Position numbers and translations under genes: made by a program
Shown here: in pieces, positions 1 through 8,260 of the stretch
Numbering within the stretch: the stretch's first letter is position 1
Layout: every line of letters begins with the position of its first letter
Notes under the pieces: model-generated
What the model was told of the DNA's origin: nothing
What the model saw: the letters and a program-made list of their open reading frames with translations, nothing else
Database searches by the model: none
Assembly: GCF_019805165.1 (NCBI RefSeq)
Contig: NZ_RWIJ01000003.1
Coordinates: 509,974-573,973 of the forward strand
DNA length: 64,000 bases
Source: Azospirillum sp. 412522
GTDB lineage: Bacteria; Pseudomonadota; Alphaproteobacteria; Azospirillales; Azospirillaceae
Reading direction: 5' to 3'

Positions 1-27
1 CAGACCATCGTTCGGAGGTGAAGGAGC

Positions 28-1095
28 ATGCGCGTTCTTCTCACCGGCGGGGCCGGTTTCATCGGCGGGCATGTGCTCGCCGAGCTTCTGCGCCGGTCCC
101 ACGAGGTGCGCGTCCTGGACTCGCTGCGTCCCGACGTGCATCCCACCCCACCGGCCTGGACCGCGCCGGCCGGCGTCGAGGCGCTGATCGGCGACTTGCG
201 GGATGCCGCGGTCCTCGACCGGGCCGTCGCCGGCGTCGACGCCGTCATCCATCTCGCCGCCAAGGTCGGGCTGGGCGTCGCCATCGGCGACATGCCCGAC
301 TACGCCTCCTCCAACGAGGTCGGCACGGCCGAGCTTCTTGTGGCGATGGCCCGCGCCGGCGTGTCCCGTCTGACGCTCGCCAGTTCGATGGTGGTCTATG
401 GCGAGGGCTTCGGCCATTGTGCCGAACATGGACGGGTCCGGCCGGCGCCGCGGCTGGAAAGCGCGCTGGCGCAGCAACGGTTCGAACCCCCCTGCCCGCT
501 CTGCGGCCGGCCGCTCGAAAGCCTGCTCGTCGCCGAGGACACGCCGTTCGACCCGCGCAACGCCTACGCCACCAGCAAGGCGGCGCAGGAGTTCTATGCC
601 GCCAACTGGGCGCGGTCGACCGGCGGTGCGGTCGCGATGATGCGCTATCACAACGTGTATGGGCCCGGCATGCCGCGCGACACCCCCTATGCCGGCGTCG
701 CCTCCATCTTCACCTCCGCGCTGCGCCGCGGCGAGGCGCCCCGGGTCTTCGAGGATGGCCGGCAGAGACGGGACTTCGTGCATGTCCGCGACGTCGCCTC
801 CGCCACCGTCGCCGCTTGCGAAGGGCAGACGGAAGGCGTGGCCGCCTACAATGTCGGATCCGGCACGCCGCGGACGGTCGGCGACATGGCCGAGGCGCTG
901 TCCTTGGCGCTGAACGGGCCGCCGCCGGTTGTGACCGGACAATACCGGCTGGGCGACGTGCGCCACATCACCGCCGATTCCTCGCGGCTGCGCAACAGCT
1001 TCGATTGGCACCCGCGCATCGGCTTCGCCGAGGGCATGGCGGAGCTTGCCCATCTCGACCCGGCCTCTCCCGGTGCTATGGTGCGCCTCCCATGA
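28..1095 (+). CDS. NAD-dependent epimerase/dehydratase (nucleotide-sugar type)
   Basis: An extended SDR of 355 residues, the normal length for nucleotide-sugar epimerases and dehydratases. The N-terminus carries the NAD-binding glycine motif TGGAGFIGG (about residues 7-15), and the active-site YxxxK appears as YATSK near residue 176. A CPLC cysteine pair lies in an insertion before the active site; its role is not known to me. The ATG start is supported by a strong purine-rich ribosome site (GGAGGTGAAGGAG). The stop overlaps the next start (ATGA), so the two genes are translationally coupled. Pairing with an EmrE/ArnE-like membrane protein suggests synthesis and handling of a modified sugar for an envelope glycan. 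The substrate cannot be told from sequence, and the operon probably begins left of the window. Confidence 0.85.
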   Translation: MRVLLTGGAGFIGGHVLAELLRRSHEVRVLDSLRPDVHPTPPAWTAPAGVEALIGDLRDAAVLDRAVAGVDAVIHLAAKVGLGVAIGDMPDYASSNEVGTAELLVAMARAGVSRLTLASSMVVYGEGFGHCAEHGRVRPAPRLESALAQQRFEPPCPLCGRPLESLLVAEDTPFDPRNAYATSKAAQEFYAANWARSTGGAVAMMRYHNVYGPGMPRDTPYAGVASIFTSALRRGEAPRVFEDGRQRRDFVHVRDVASATVAACEGQTEGVAAYNVGSGTPRTVGDMAEALSLALNGPPPVVTGQYRLGDVRHITADSSRLRNSFDWHPRIGFAEGMAELAHLDPASPGAMVRLP

Positions 1096-1547
1096 GCCGC
1101 ACCATATTGCTCGGTCTGATCCTGACCAGCGTGACGCTCAACGCGTCCGCGCAGATCATGCTGCGGTGGGGCGCCCGGCAGGGATTCGGTGCAAGCGATC
1201 CGTCGGTAATCGACAGCCTTGCCATCATCCGGCATCCGGCCATCCTCGGCGGGCTCGCCTGCTACGGCCTCAGTCTGCTCGTCTGGCTGCGGGTGCTGAG
1301 CAGGGCGGATGCGTCCTTCGCCTATCCTTTTCTCGCATTCGGCTTTGCTCTCGTTGCCCTCGCCGGCTGGTGGGTACTCGGTGAGCCGATGACCGTTCGC
1401 CGCTTGGTTGGAACGGCGATCATCGTGGCTGGGGTGATCGTGCTCGCGGGGGAGCGATCGTATGACGCGGCACTCGGGTCCTCCGGTACGAGTCGTAAAC
1501 CATCAGACCAGATCGACATCGAGTGCTGCGAGCGTGCCGCGGATTAG
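1092..1547 (+). CDS. Small multidrug-resistance / ArnE-like four-helix membrane protein
   Basis: A protein of 151 residues with four hydrophobic segments (about residues 3-22, 52-70, 78-99 and 107-123), the topology of EmrE-type half-transporters and of ArnE/ArnF-like lipid-linked sugar flippase subunits. A conserved-looking GEP tripeptide lies in the loop before the last helix. The tail of about 26 residues after helix 4 is hydrophilic. Its start overlaps the upstream epimerase stop by 4 bp, so the two products are probably made together; with a sugar epimerase as partner, a flippase role for a lipid-linked sugar is more likely than drug efflux. Its 3' end overlaps the convergent DUF4862-like gene by about 45 bp. 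Whether it works as a homodimer or with a second subunit cannot be told. Confidence 0.72.
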   Translation: MSRTILLGLILTSVTLNASAQIMLRWGARQGFGASDPSVIDSLAIIRHPAILGGLACYGLSLLVWLRVLSRADASFAYPFLAFGFALVALAGWWVLGEPMTVRRLVGTAIIVAGVIVLAGERSYDAALGSSGTSRKPSDQIDIECCERAAD

Positions 1548-2462
1548 GGCGATGCGATCCTTCATGGCGGTTTGCGGTGGTCGCGCCGCGACCTTGATGC
1601 CGTCATAAAGCAGGTTGTTGCCGGCGGCCTCCACCGTCGCCACCATCTGGTCCCGATCCATGACCGAGTCGGGCGCCAGATCCTTGAGCGGCGGATGCAC
1701 ATCGCTCCAGGCCATACCATAAGGACCATCGCGATCCGTCGCACCTGAGAACATCACTCCGCGCAGCAATCCGGCGGAACGCAGGCGCCGCACATGTCGG
1801 CAGGGAGCTGTCGCATCCTGTTCCTCGATCGCGGAGCGTCCCCAATTCACCGCCATCCCCGTGGGCGTGGACGACACGGCCGCGGCAGCAGCCACAGCCT
1901 CGATCTCAATGGCGAGAGGGAGCAAACCCTTCTGCCATCGACCCGGCCGGCGGGCATCGCAATGCTCAAGGACGACAGTGGTGCCGCCCCAGTCCCAGGA
2001 CAGAATCTCGCACAGCGACCGCTCCAAGGCACGCCCGCCCTGCCCGGCCTCGGCCTGCGGCAAGGTCGGAAATGCATGGAGTTCTACAGCCACGATACGC
2101 TGTCCGCGTGCCAGAAATTCCATCACGGCCCTGTGAGCCGCCGCGACAAGCTGTACGGCCCGGACCCGCCCGTCGGGATCGGGAGACGCCAGTCCAACGG
2201 CCGGGTCTTTGGCGGCGGCCGTCGCAGCCGCACCGATCAGGGTCAGCACATGCCCGGCGCAATCCTTCCGGCGGCCGAGCACGTCGGCAAGGATCGGGGC
2301 ATCCCGCTCCCAGCCGGGCGCTCCCCAGGAGACCTCGAATCCGCCGACGCCGGGAAGAGATAGGATCTCCTCCAGATAGGCTTCGAGTTCCGACACGGCG
2401 TCCGGCTGGGCGGCATAGGCGCCGACGACGCGGACCGGCTTTCGATGATGCTTCGTGGTCAT
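1503..2462 (-). CDS. DUF4862-like protein, last gene of the sugar-acid minus-strand operon
   Basis: A 319-residue protein without signal peptide or membrane segment. It begins with an opening like VVGAYAAQP and resembles, from memory, the DUF4862 family found near sugar and sugar-acid utilisation genes; the family's reaction is not established. Conserved-looking polar stretches include FEVSWGAPGWERD near residue 40, VELHAFPTLPQ in the middle, an LEHCDARRPG segment and a GNNLLYDGIK segment near the C-terminus, a pattern compatible with a TIM-barrel enzyme (inference). The ATG at 2462 is chosen; a GTG three codons upstream is an alternative. It follows the MFS gene by about 110 bp on the same strand and likely belongs to the same transcript. 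The family call needs a profile search. Confidence 0.62.
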   Translation of the reverse strand: MTTKHHRKPVRVVGAYAAQPDAVSELEAYLEEILSLPGVGGFEVSWGAPGWERDAPILADVLGRRKDCAGHVLTLIGAAATAAAKDPAVGLASPDPDGRVRAVQLVAAAHRAVMEFLARGQRIVAVELHAFPTLPQAEAGQGGRALERSLCEILSWDWGGTTVVLEHCDARRPGRWQKGLLPLAIEIEAVAAAAAVSSTPTGMAVNWGRSAIEEQDATAPCRHVRRLRSAGLLRGVMFSGATDRDGPYGMAWSDVHPPLKDLAPDSVMDRDQMVATVEAAGNNLLYDGIKVAARPPQTAMKDRIALIRGTLAALDVDLV

Positions 2463-2569
2463 GACCTTCACCGACCCTTGGAGACGGGCCCTTGGAGACG
2501 GGGAAAAAGTGAGGCGGTCCGGGGCCGAGCCCTCCAGCGGGTGGCCCCGGACCGTGCCTCTTGCGCGGT

Positions 2570-3994
2570 TCAGGCGCGGCTGACGGCAGGCCGCGCCTCG
2601 CCCCATTCGGCATCCGTCGGCGTGTTCAGGTCGCGGTCGAGGGTTTCGGGCAGCGAGCGGGTGGCGAGGAACGACACCAGCATGGTGAAGGCCATGTAGA
2701 TCGCGACCGGAACCCAGGAGTTGCCGTACCAGGCCAGCAGGGAGGCGCACAGCAGGGGGGCGATACCGCCGCCGATGATCGACGAGAACTCACGGCCCAG
2801 CGTCACGCCGGCGTAGCGGTAGCGGCTGCCGAAGATCTCCGGGAAGAAGCTCATGTGAACGCCGGTCACGCCCTGGGCCGCGACCATGTAGCCGAACACG
2901 ATGATGGCGGTGATCAGGACCGGCGAGCCGGTGTTGAGGCCGGGAAAGACGAGGAACGGCGTAACGACGAGGACCCCGGTCAGCACGAGCGTCATCCGCC
3001 GGCGTCCGAAACGGTCGGACAAGCTGCCCGTCAGGAAGGCGGCGAAGGAGGCGGCGATGGCGGCGGCAAGCTGGACCGGCGGAACGAAGTGTGTATCGAC
3101 CCCCACCACATTGATCAGGTAGGAGATCATGAAGACCTGATAGGTGTAGGACTGGGTCGACACGCCCCAGTTCATCAGGATGACCTTGATGACGTTCTTC
3201 TTGCCATGCTTCGCGACGACGCGGAGCGGAGCCTGGTTGCGGACATCCACCTTCTTCTTCAGCTCCGTGAACACGGGGCTTTCGGCGAGCTTCAGCCGGA
3301 TGACGAAAGCGGCGATGGTGACGAGGATGCTGCTCCAGAAGATCGCCCGCCAGCCCCAGCTCATCAGCGCTTCATTGGGAAGCTGCTGCACGCCGATCCA
3401 GGCGATGGCGCCCAGCGCGGTGCCGAAGGCCGCACCCACCATGATCAGCGACGACAGCCGTCCACGCTGGCCCAGCGGAGCCGTTTCGGTCAGCAGCGTG
3501 GCGCCGCCCGACTGCTCGGCGCCCGCCCCGAAGCCCTGGAAGAAGCGGCAGAGCACCAGCAGCAGCGGCGCCCACACGCCCGCCGTCTCGTAGGTCGGCA
3601 GGCAGCCGATGGCGAAGGTCGCCCCGCCCATCAGGAACAGGGTGGTGACCAATACCCATTTGCGGCCGAACTTCTCGCCGTAATGCGAGAAGAAGAGGCC
3701 GCCGAGCGGTCGTGCGAGGAAACCGATGGCATAGGCGCCAAAGGCGGCGATGACGCCGGCCGCCGGGGAGATCGTTGGGAAGAACAGCTTGCTGAAGATC
3801 AGGGCGGAGGCGGTGCCGTAGATCACGAAATCGTAGTTTTCGAGCATCGTGCCGATGAGACCCGCCAGCGCGGCGCGACGCACATTCTTGGCGTCGGCAG
3901 AGGTGGCGGCAGAGGCGGCGGCAGAGGCATCGGCAGTGGCGTCTGCCCGGGCGATCCGTTCGGTTTCCGCGATGGAGCTGGATATCTGAGACAT
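2570..3994 (-). CDS. MFS transporter, metabolite:H+ symporter (MHS) family
   Basis: A 474-residue, 12-helix major-facilitator protein. An alanine-rich N-terminal extension of about 35 residues precedes the first helix. The MHS hallmarks are visible: MLENYDFVIYG at the first helix, the loop motif RPLGGLFFSHYGEKFGRK between helices 2 and 3, and RFFQGFGAGAE in helix 4. This family moves organic and sugar acids such as shikimate, citrate, alpha-ketoglutarate or proline with protons across the inner membrane. Its position between a 2-hydroxyacid dehydrogenase and a DUF4862-like gene, divergent from L-idonate dehydrogenase, suggests a sugar acid or keto-sugar acid as substrate. A 9-bp inverted repeat lies upstream at 4121-4141 and could control it separately. 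Confidence 0.85.
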   Translation of the reverse strand: MSQISSSIAETERIARADATADASAAASAATSADAKNVRRAALAGLIGTMLENYDFVIYGTASALIFSKLFFPTISPAAGVIAAFGAYAIGFLARPLGGLFFSHYGEKFGRKWVLVTTLFLMGGATFAIGCLPTYETAGVWAPLLLVLCRFFQGFGAGAEQSGGATLLTETAPLGQRGRLSSLIMVGAAFGTALGAIAWIGVQQLPNEALMSWGWRAIFWSSILVTIAAFVIRLKLAESPVFTELKKKVDVRNQAPLRVVAKHGKKNVIKVILMNWGVSTQSYTYQVFMISYLINVVGVDTHFVPPVQLAAAIAASFAAFLTGSLSDRFGRRRMTLVLTGVLVVTPFLVFPGLNTGSPVLITAIIVFGYMVAAQGVTGVHMSFFPEIFGSRYRYAGVTLGREFSSIIGGGIAPLLCASLLAWYGNSWVPVAIYMAFTMLVSFLATRSLPETLDRDLNTPTDAEWGEARPAVSRA

Positions 3995-4120
3995 GTCCTG
4001 CTTCCTTCATCAACCACCGCAGCGGTGGAGCAATGAGCGTGCGCGGCCTGGGCCGCGCGATGAGGGGCCGCGCGATGAGGGTGCCGGCGATGGGCAAGCC
4101 GGCCGGTATGGCGCCAGCGA

Positions 4121-4141
4121 TTGGGCCAACTGTTGGCCCAA
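4121..4141. promoter_or_regulatory. 9-bp perfect inverted repeat upstream of the MFS gene
   Basis: TTGGGCCAA and TTGGCCCAA are separated by three bases in the gap between the 2-hydroxyacid dehydrogenase stop and the MFS start. No T-run follows, so an operator is at least as likely as a terminator. Each arm itself reads TTGG-N-CCAA, recalling the TTGG/CCAA half-sites elsewhere in this cluster. Confidence 0.4.
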
Positions 4142-4198
4142 CGGTCGAAAGCGTCCGGGCTTGCCGCCGGGCAAGCCCGCGACGGTGTCAGCCGGCGT

Positions 4199-5239
4199 TC
4201 AGCGGGGACTGACCAGATTGCGCAGCGGCTCTCCCGCCGTCAGCCGGGCGATGTTTGCGGCGACCTCTCGCACGCGGCCCTGGAAGGTCTGGGTGGTGAC
4301 GCCGGAGATGTGCGGTGTCATCAGAATGTTGTCGAGCGTGTCGAAGGGCAGCAGCGCCGGCTGGGCGTGGGCGCCACCGTTCGGGTACTGGTACCACACG
4401 TCGATGACGGCACCGCCGATGCGGCGTTCCTTCAGCGCATCGTAAAGCGCCTCGGGATCGACCAGCGGGCCGCGGCTGACATTGACCAGCAAGGCATCGG
4501 GCTTCATCGCCGCAAGCTGCGCTTTGCCGATGAGGTGGCGCGTTTCCGGCAACAGCGGCAGGCACAGCACGACGATGTCGCTCTCGGCGAGCAGGCGGTC
4601 GAGACCGTCGGTGCCGGCGACCCAGCTCAACCCCTCCCCTTCGGCCCTGGCGGGCCGTGAGGTGACGGCGACGCCGGAAGCGCCGAACGCCCGCATCAGC
4701 CGCCAAACATGCGATCCGATGTGGCCGTACCCGACGATGCCGACGGTGGCTCCGGCCAGCGAACCCAATTGAGAGCGCTGCGATTCGTAGACGGAGGAAT
4801 CCCAGTGCCCCCGGCGCAGTTCGCGGTCCTGCTGCAGAAGCTGGCGGCGCATGACGACGCTGGTCGCCGCCACATATTCGGCAATCGAGGATTCGTGGCA
4901 GAAGGTGTTGGCGCACAGCACGCCATCGGGCAGCGCCTTGCCGTCGATGCCGTCATAGCCGGCACCGCCGACATGGACCAGCCGCAGGCTGTCGGCGGCG
5001 GCCCCCATCGCGGCGGTGAAGCGCGGACCGACGAAGATTTCGGCGCCCGGCAGGTCGGCCGCGACCGCCGCCTCGTCGAAGGCGGGATGCCAGGACACGA
5101 CGGTGCCTGCGGGAAGCTGCGCCTCCATCAAGGCGCGGTGGGGCAGGAAGTTGGCGTCGGCAATGACCACACGGAGGGGGGACACGGGGGGCGCGGCGCC
5201 CCCGCCGACCTGCGATTTCCCCTTGGGCATAGCACTCAT
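4199..5239 (-). CDS. D-isomer-specific 2-hydroxyacid dehydrogenase family protein
   Basis: A 346-residue protein of the phosphoglycerate/2-ketogluconate reductase fold. The NAD(P) site is seen as VGYGHIGSH, the catalytic arginine region as NVSRGPLVD, and the catalytic histidine in TPHISG. The usual segment ending in EP, which provides the catalytic glutamate, reads VIDVWYQYP instead, so that residue appears replaced or shifted. The start at 5239 has a good ribosome site (GAGGGGGA). It is the first gene of the minus-strand operon, followed by an MFS importer and a DUF4862-like gene, and divergent from the idonate operon. A role in reducing a 2-keto sugar acid (for example 2-keto-gluconate or 2-keto-gulonate) fits the neighbours but is inference. 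Confidence 0.8.
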   Translation of the reverse strand: MSAMPKGKSQVGGGAAPPVSPLRVVIADANFLPHRALMEAQLPAGTVVSWHPAFDEAAVAADLPGAEIFVGPRFTAAMGAAADSLRLVHVGGAGYDGIDGKALPDGVLCANTFCHESSIAEYVAATSVVMRRQLLQQDRELRRGHWDSSVYESQRSQLGSLAGATVGIVGYGHIGSHVWRLMRAFGASGVAVTSRPARAEGEGLSWVAGTDGLDRLLAESDIVVLCLPLLPETRHLIGKAQLAAMKPDALLVNVSRGPLVDPEALYDALKERRIGGAVIDVWYQYPNGGAHAQPALLPFDTLDNILMTPHISGVTTQTFQGRVREVAANIARLTAGEPLRNLVSPR

Positions 5240-5446
5240 GGTTCCCCCTCGACATTGTTGCCGCCGGATTCCGCAGCGACGGAGCGCTGCGGCCAGCGGA
5301 ATGGATTGATTGCCCGACCGGATCCGATGCCCTGTTCCGGTCCGCACGCGCTCCGGATGCTTCTTATCGCGGGCGGCGGCGCAAGGCACCTCACACCGCC
5401 CCGAGTCCTGAAGGCAACCGCCCGACCGGCCGCCGATAATTGGGCA

Positions 5447-5460
5447 ATTGGTACACTGGT
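5447..5460. promoter_or_regulatory. Possible GntR/UxuR-like operator for the minus-strand operon
   Basis: ATTGGTACACTGGT matches 10 of 14 positions of the known ExuR/UxuR-type core ATTGGTATACCAAT. A related half-site (CTGGTATAC on the minus strand) lies upstream of the local GntR gene at 9112-9120. It is about 210 bp upstream of the 2-hydroxyacid dehydrogenase start. Assignment to the local regulator is inference. Confidence 0.4.
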
Positions 5461-5740
5461 CTTCTATTCCACTGGATAATGCACCGGGCGAGGGCCTGTC
5501 AACTGCATAACGCTGGATGCACAAAATGTTTTGTTGGCGTGCGACCGACGGTCGCAGGGCGACGCCTTGACTTCCCGCCCCTTCATGCATCGAACCGCCC
5601 GGCCCGACAGGGCCCTCCGCTTGGACGTCCACGCCCATCCCGTTGATAGAACGTCATATTTTTCCTGACGCCCCCGGCACGCCGGCAATCACCGTTGCCC
5701 TATGCCGACGACACCTGCCGCAAGTCCGAACACGCCCGTG

Positions 5741-5767
5741 TTGACAAGTCCGCGCGACCGGCATAAT
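5741..5767 (+). promoter_or_regulatory. Putative promoter of the idonate operon
   Basis: A perfect -35 hexamer TTGACA (5741-5746) is followed after 15 bp by CATAAT (5762-5767). The spacing is slightly short for a housekeeping promoter. A 20-bp dyad begins 14 bp downstream, where a repressor would block initiation or early elongation. The predicted leader to the first ATG would be about 175 nt. Confidence 0.5.
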
Positions 5768-5780
5768 CATCGAACCAGAA

Positions 5781-5800
5781 GACCAATTCGAATATTGGTC
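5781..5800. promoter_or_regulatory. Operator-like dyad GACCAAT-N6-ATTGGTC
   Basis: Seven-base arms match perfectly around a six-base TCGAAT centre. The dyad sits just downstream of the predicted -10 element of the plus-strand operon, a classic repressor position. The ATTGGT arms resemble half-sites used by FadR-subfamily GntR repressors of sugar-acid genes, and a FadR-type GntR gene ends this operon. Direct binding is not shown. Confidence 0.5.
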
Positions 5801-5948
5801 CATTTTACCGGATACGCGCCACCGCCGCTGCCGGGCACCTTGCCAAAGCACGAGGCGCCCGCGGGCCGGACAATCGGACCGCATCCCTCACGGACACCAC
5901 ACGGACACGAGGCGCGACGATGCGCCGTTACCTTTCAGGAGAGACCAG

Positions 5949-6986
5949 ATGCGCGGCTGTGTTCTGCATGGACAAAAGGACCTTCGCCTTGAAACGCTCG
6001 ACGAACCGGCCCTGAAGCCTGGAGAGGTCCGCGTCAGGATCGCCGCCGGCGGCATCTGCGGCTCGGACCTCCATTATTTCTTCGAAGGCCGCGTCGGCGA
6101 CTTCAACGTCCGGGAGCCGATGGTCCTGGGTCACGAGATCAGCGGCGATGTCGTGGAGGTCGGCCCCGATGTCACCCGGACCAAGATCGGCGACCGCGTC
6201 GCCGTCAACCCCGGCAAGCCGTGCCGGACCTGCCCGCATTGCCTGGCCGGCCGGGAAAATCTCTGCGCCAACATGATCTTCTTCGGCAGCGCCTCGCGCT
6301 TTCCCCATGTCCAGGGCGCCTTCCGCGAAACGCTGGTGGTGCGCGACTTCCAGTGCTTCCCGGTACCGGCCGACACGAAGCATACCAATCTGGTCTTCGC
6401 CGAGCCCTTCGCCGTCGCCCTCCATGCGGTGGCGCAGGCCGGCAGCCTGCTCGGCCGGCGGGTGCTGATCACCGGCGCCGGGCCGATCGGCTGCCTGATC
6501 GCCGTCGCCGCGCGCCGGGCGGGGGCGGAGCACATCACAATCACCGACCTGTCTGACAAGCCGCTGGAGATCGCCGCCCGGATCGGCGCCGATGAAACCG
6601 TCAACGTCCTCGCCGACAGCGAAACCCCCAACCGCTGGCGGGCCGACCGCGGCTGCTTCGACGTCTGCTTCGAAGCGTCGGGCAGCGCCAGGGCGGTGGA
6701 GACCTGCGTGCTCAGCACCCGCCCCGGCGGCGCCGTCGTCCAGGTCGGCATGCTGGCGCCCGGCCTCACCCCGATCCCGCTGAACCGGCTGCTCGCAAAG
6801 GAAGTGACGTTCAAAACCTCGTTCCGCTTCCACGAGGAATTCGCCTGGGCGGTGTCCGCCCTGACCACCGGCGGCGTCGACCTGTCGCCGCTGGCCACGG
6901 CGCAGTTCCCGTTCGAGGCGGCGGCCGAGGCGTTCGCCGCGGCGCATGATCGCAACAGCAACATGAAGGTTCAGATCGTCTTCTGA
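5949..6986 (+). CDS. idnD: L-idonate 5-dehydrogenase (zinc MDR family)
   Basis: A 345-residue medium-chain zinc dehydrogenase that oxidises L-idonate to 5-keto-D-gluconate with NAD(P)+. Catalytic zinc residues are C37, H62 and E63. The structural zinc cluster is complete at C92, C95, C98 and C106 with the normal 2-2-7 spacing. The Rossmann glycine motif appears as ITGAGPIGC near residue 170. The ATG follows an AGGAGAG ribosome site. It is the first gene of an operon with an enolase-superfamily enzyme, an SDR resembling gluconate 5-dehydrogenase, and a GntR regulator. The pairing with an IdnO-like SDR supports idonate over sorbitol or threonine as substrate, but closely related MDR enzymes cannot be fully excluded. 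Confidence 0.82.
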   Translation: MRGCVLHGQKDLRLETLDEPALKPGEVRVRIAAGGICGSDLHYFFEGRVGDFNVREPMVLGHEISGDVVEVGPDVTRTKIGDRVAVNPGKPCRTCPHCLAGRENLCANMIFFGSASRFPHVQGAFRETLVVRDFQCFPVPADTKHTNLVFAEPFAVALHAVAQAGSLLGRRVLITGAGPIGCLIAVAARRAGAEHITITDLSDKPLEIAARIGADETVNVLADSETPNRWRADRGCFDVCFEASGSARAVETCVLSTRPGGAVVQVGMLAPGLTPIPLNRLLAKEVTFKTSFRFHEEFAWAVSALTTGGVDLSPLATAQFPFEAAAEAFAAAHDRNSNMKVQIVF

Positions 6987-7042
6987 TCCGGCGGCGCCGT
7001 GCCGCGGCACGGCACGAGCCCACCCCCCCTTGCGAGCGCTCC

Positions 7043-8242
7043 ATGAAAATCACGCAGCTGGAAACACTGAGGACGGACGAGTTCTCCAACGTCGTCTGGG
7101 TCCGCGTCCACACCGATGCCGGCATCGTCGGCCTCGGCGAGACCTTCTACGGCGCCGGCGCGGTCGAGGCGCACATCCATGACGTGCTGGCCGCCCGCCT
7201 GCTCGGCAAGGATCCGCTGCGCATCGAGGCCCATGCCCGCGAGCTGGTGAACCTGCCGATGGCGCAGTCCTCGACCGGCGCCGAATACCGCGCCGCATCG
7301 GCCATCGACCTCGCGCTGTGGGACATTCTCGGCAAGGTCTGCGGCCAGCCGGTGCACCAGATGCTGGGCGGCCTCTGCCACGATCGGGTGCCGGTCTACA
7401 ACACCTGCGCCGGCTACGGCTATGTACGCTCCAACAAGATCAAGCCGGTCGACACCTGGAACCTGGGCTCCAGCGAGGGACCGTACGAGGACCTGAACGG
7501 CTTCATGACCGATGCCGGCCGGCTTGCGGAAAGCCTGCTGGAACAGGGCATCACCGGCATGAAGATCTGGCCGTTCGATCCGGCCGCCATCGCCAACGAC
7601 GGCCGTTTCATCACCGCCGAGCAGATGAAGCGCGCCGTCGAACCGTTCGAGAAGATCCGCAAGGCGGTCGGCGACCGCATGCAGATCATGGTCGAATTCC
7701 ACTGCCTGTGGAACCTGCCGACCGTCAAGAAGATCGCCCGCGTCCTGGAGGACTACGATCCCACCTGGTACGAGGATCCGATCCGCATGAACTCGGTCAA
7801 TGCGCTGACCGAGTTGGCCGCCTCGACCAGCGTGCCGATCTGCGCCTCGGAAACGCTGGGATCGCGCTTCCCCTACAAGGACATGCTGGAAGCCGGCGCC
7901 ATCGGCGTGGTGATGACCGATCTGGTGTGGACCGGCGGCCTCACCGAGGGCCGCAAGATCGCCTCGCTCGCCGACACCTACCATCGCCCCTACGCCCCGC
8001 ACGACTGCACCGGCCCGGTCGCCTATGTCGCCGCGGTCCACTCCTCGCTGTCGAACCCGAACACGCTGATCCAGGAGTCGGTGCGGGCCTTCTACACCGG
8101 CTGGTACGCGGAACTCGTCACCGAGGTGCCGCGCATCGTCGACGGTCATGTCCTGCCGATGGAAGGGCCGGGGCTCGGCACCGAACTGCTGCCGGCCGTC
8201 TTCGAGCGTCCCGATCTGCGCGTTCGCCGCACAAGCCTCTAA
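7043..8242 (+). CDS. Enolase-superfamily sugar-acid dehydratase (mandelate racemase/muconate lactonizing type)
   Basis: A 399-residue two-domain protein with an N-terminal capping domain and a C-terminal barrel. The predicted magnesium ligands lie on successive strands: the acid in IMVEFHCLW, E in WYEDPI, and E in ICASETLG. A catalytic histidine candidate lies in APHDCTGP. The second-strand lysine region reads GMKIWPFD, unlike the usual KxK of mandelate racemase, so this is a separate subgroup. The family removes water from aldonic or aldaric acids to give 2-keto-3-deoxy acids. Between idonate dehydrogenase and an IdnO-like SDR, a gluconate, idonate or related hexonate is a reasonable substrate, but the exact acid cannot be read from sequence. 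It lies 56 bp after idnD in the same operon. Confidence 0.8.
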   Translation: MKITQLETLRTDEFSNVVWVRVHTDAGIVGLGETFYGAGAVEAHIHDVLAARLLGKDPLRIEAHARELVNLPMAQSSTGAEYRAASAIDLALWDILGKVCGQPVHQMLGGLCHDRVPVYNTCAGYGYVRSNKIKPVDTWNLGSSEGPYEDLNGFMTDAGRLAESLLEQGITGMKIWPFDPAAIANDGRFITAEQMKRAVEPFEKIRKAVGDRMQIMVEFHCLWNLPTVKKIARVLEDYDPTWYEDPIRMNSVNALTELAASTSVPICASETLGSRFPYKDMLEAGAIGVVMTDLVWTGGLTEGRKIASLADTYHRPYAPHDCTGPVAYVAAVHSSLSNPNTLIQESVRAFYTGWYAELVTEVPRIVDGHVLPMEGPGLGTELLPAVFERPDLRVRRTSL

Positions 8243-8260
8243 CCGGAAGACTCAACCACC

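Larger units (their letters stand above)
5240..5948. other. Divergent intergenic control region, no gene seen
   Basis: About 700 bp separate the two divergent sugar-acid operons. No convincing ORF was found. The region contains a TTGACA-type promoter, a 20-bp dyad just downstream of it, and a TTGGTACAC half-site closer to the minus-strand operon; these are listed separately. Confidence 0.6.

Noticed and set aside
18..1547. A 509-codon gene beginning at 18
   Set aside because: Only the last 151 codons (from 1092) look like a protein. The front is an out-of-frame reading of the epimerase gene.
4040..4075. Tandem copies of GGCCGCGCGATGAGG upstream of the MFS gene
   Set aside because: Two adjacent copies are real, but no dyad or promoter fits them; I treat them as a chance or slippage duplication.
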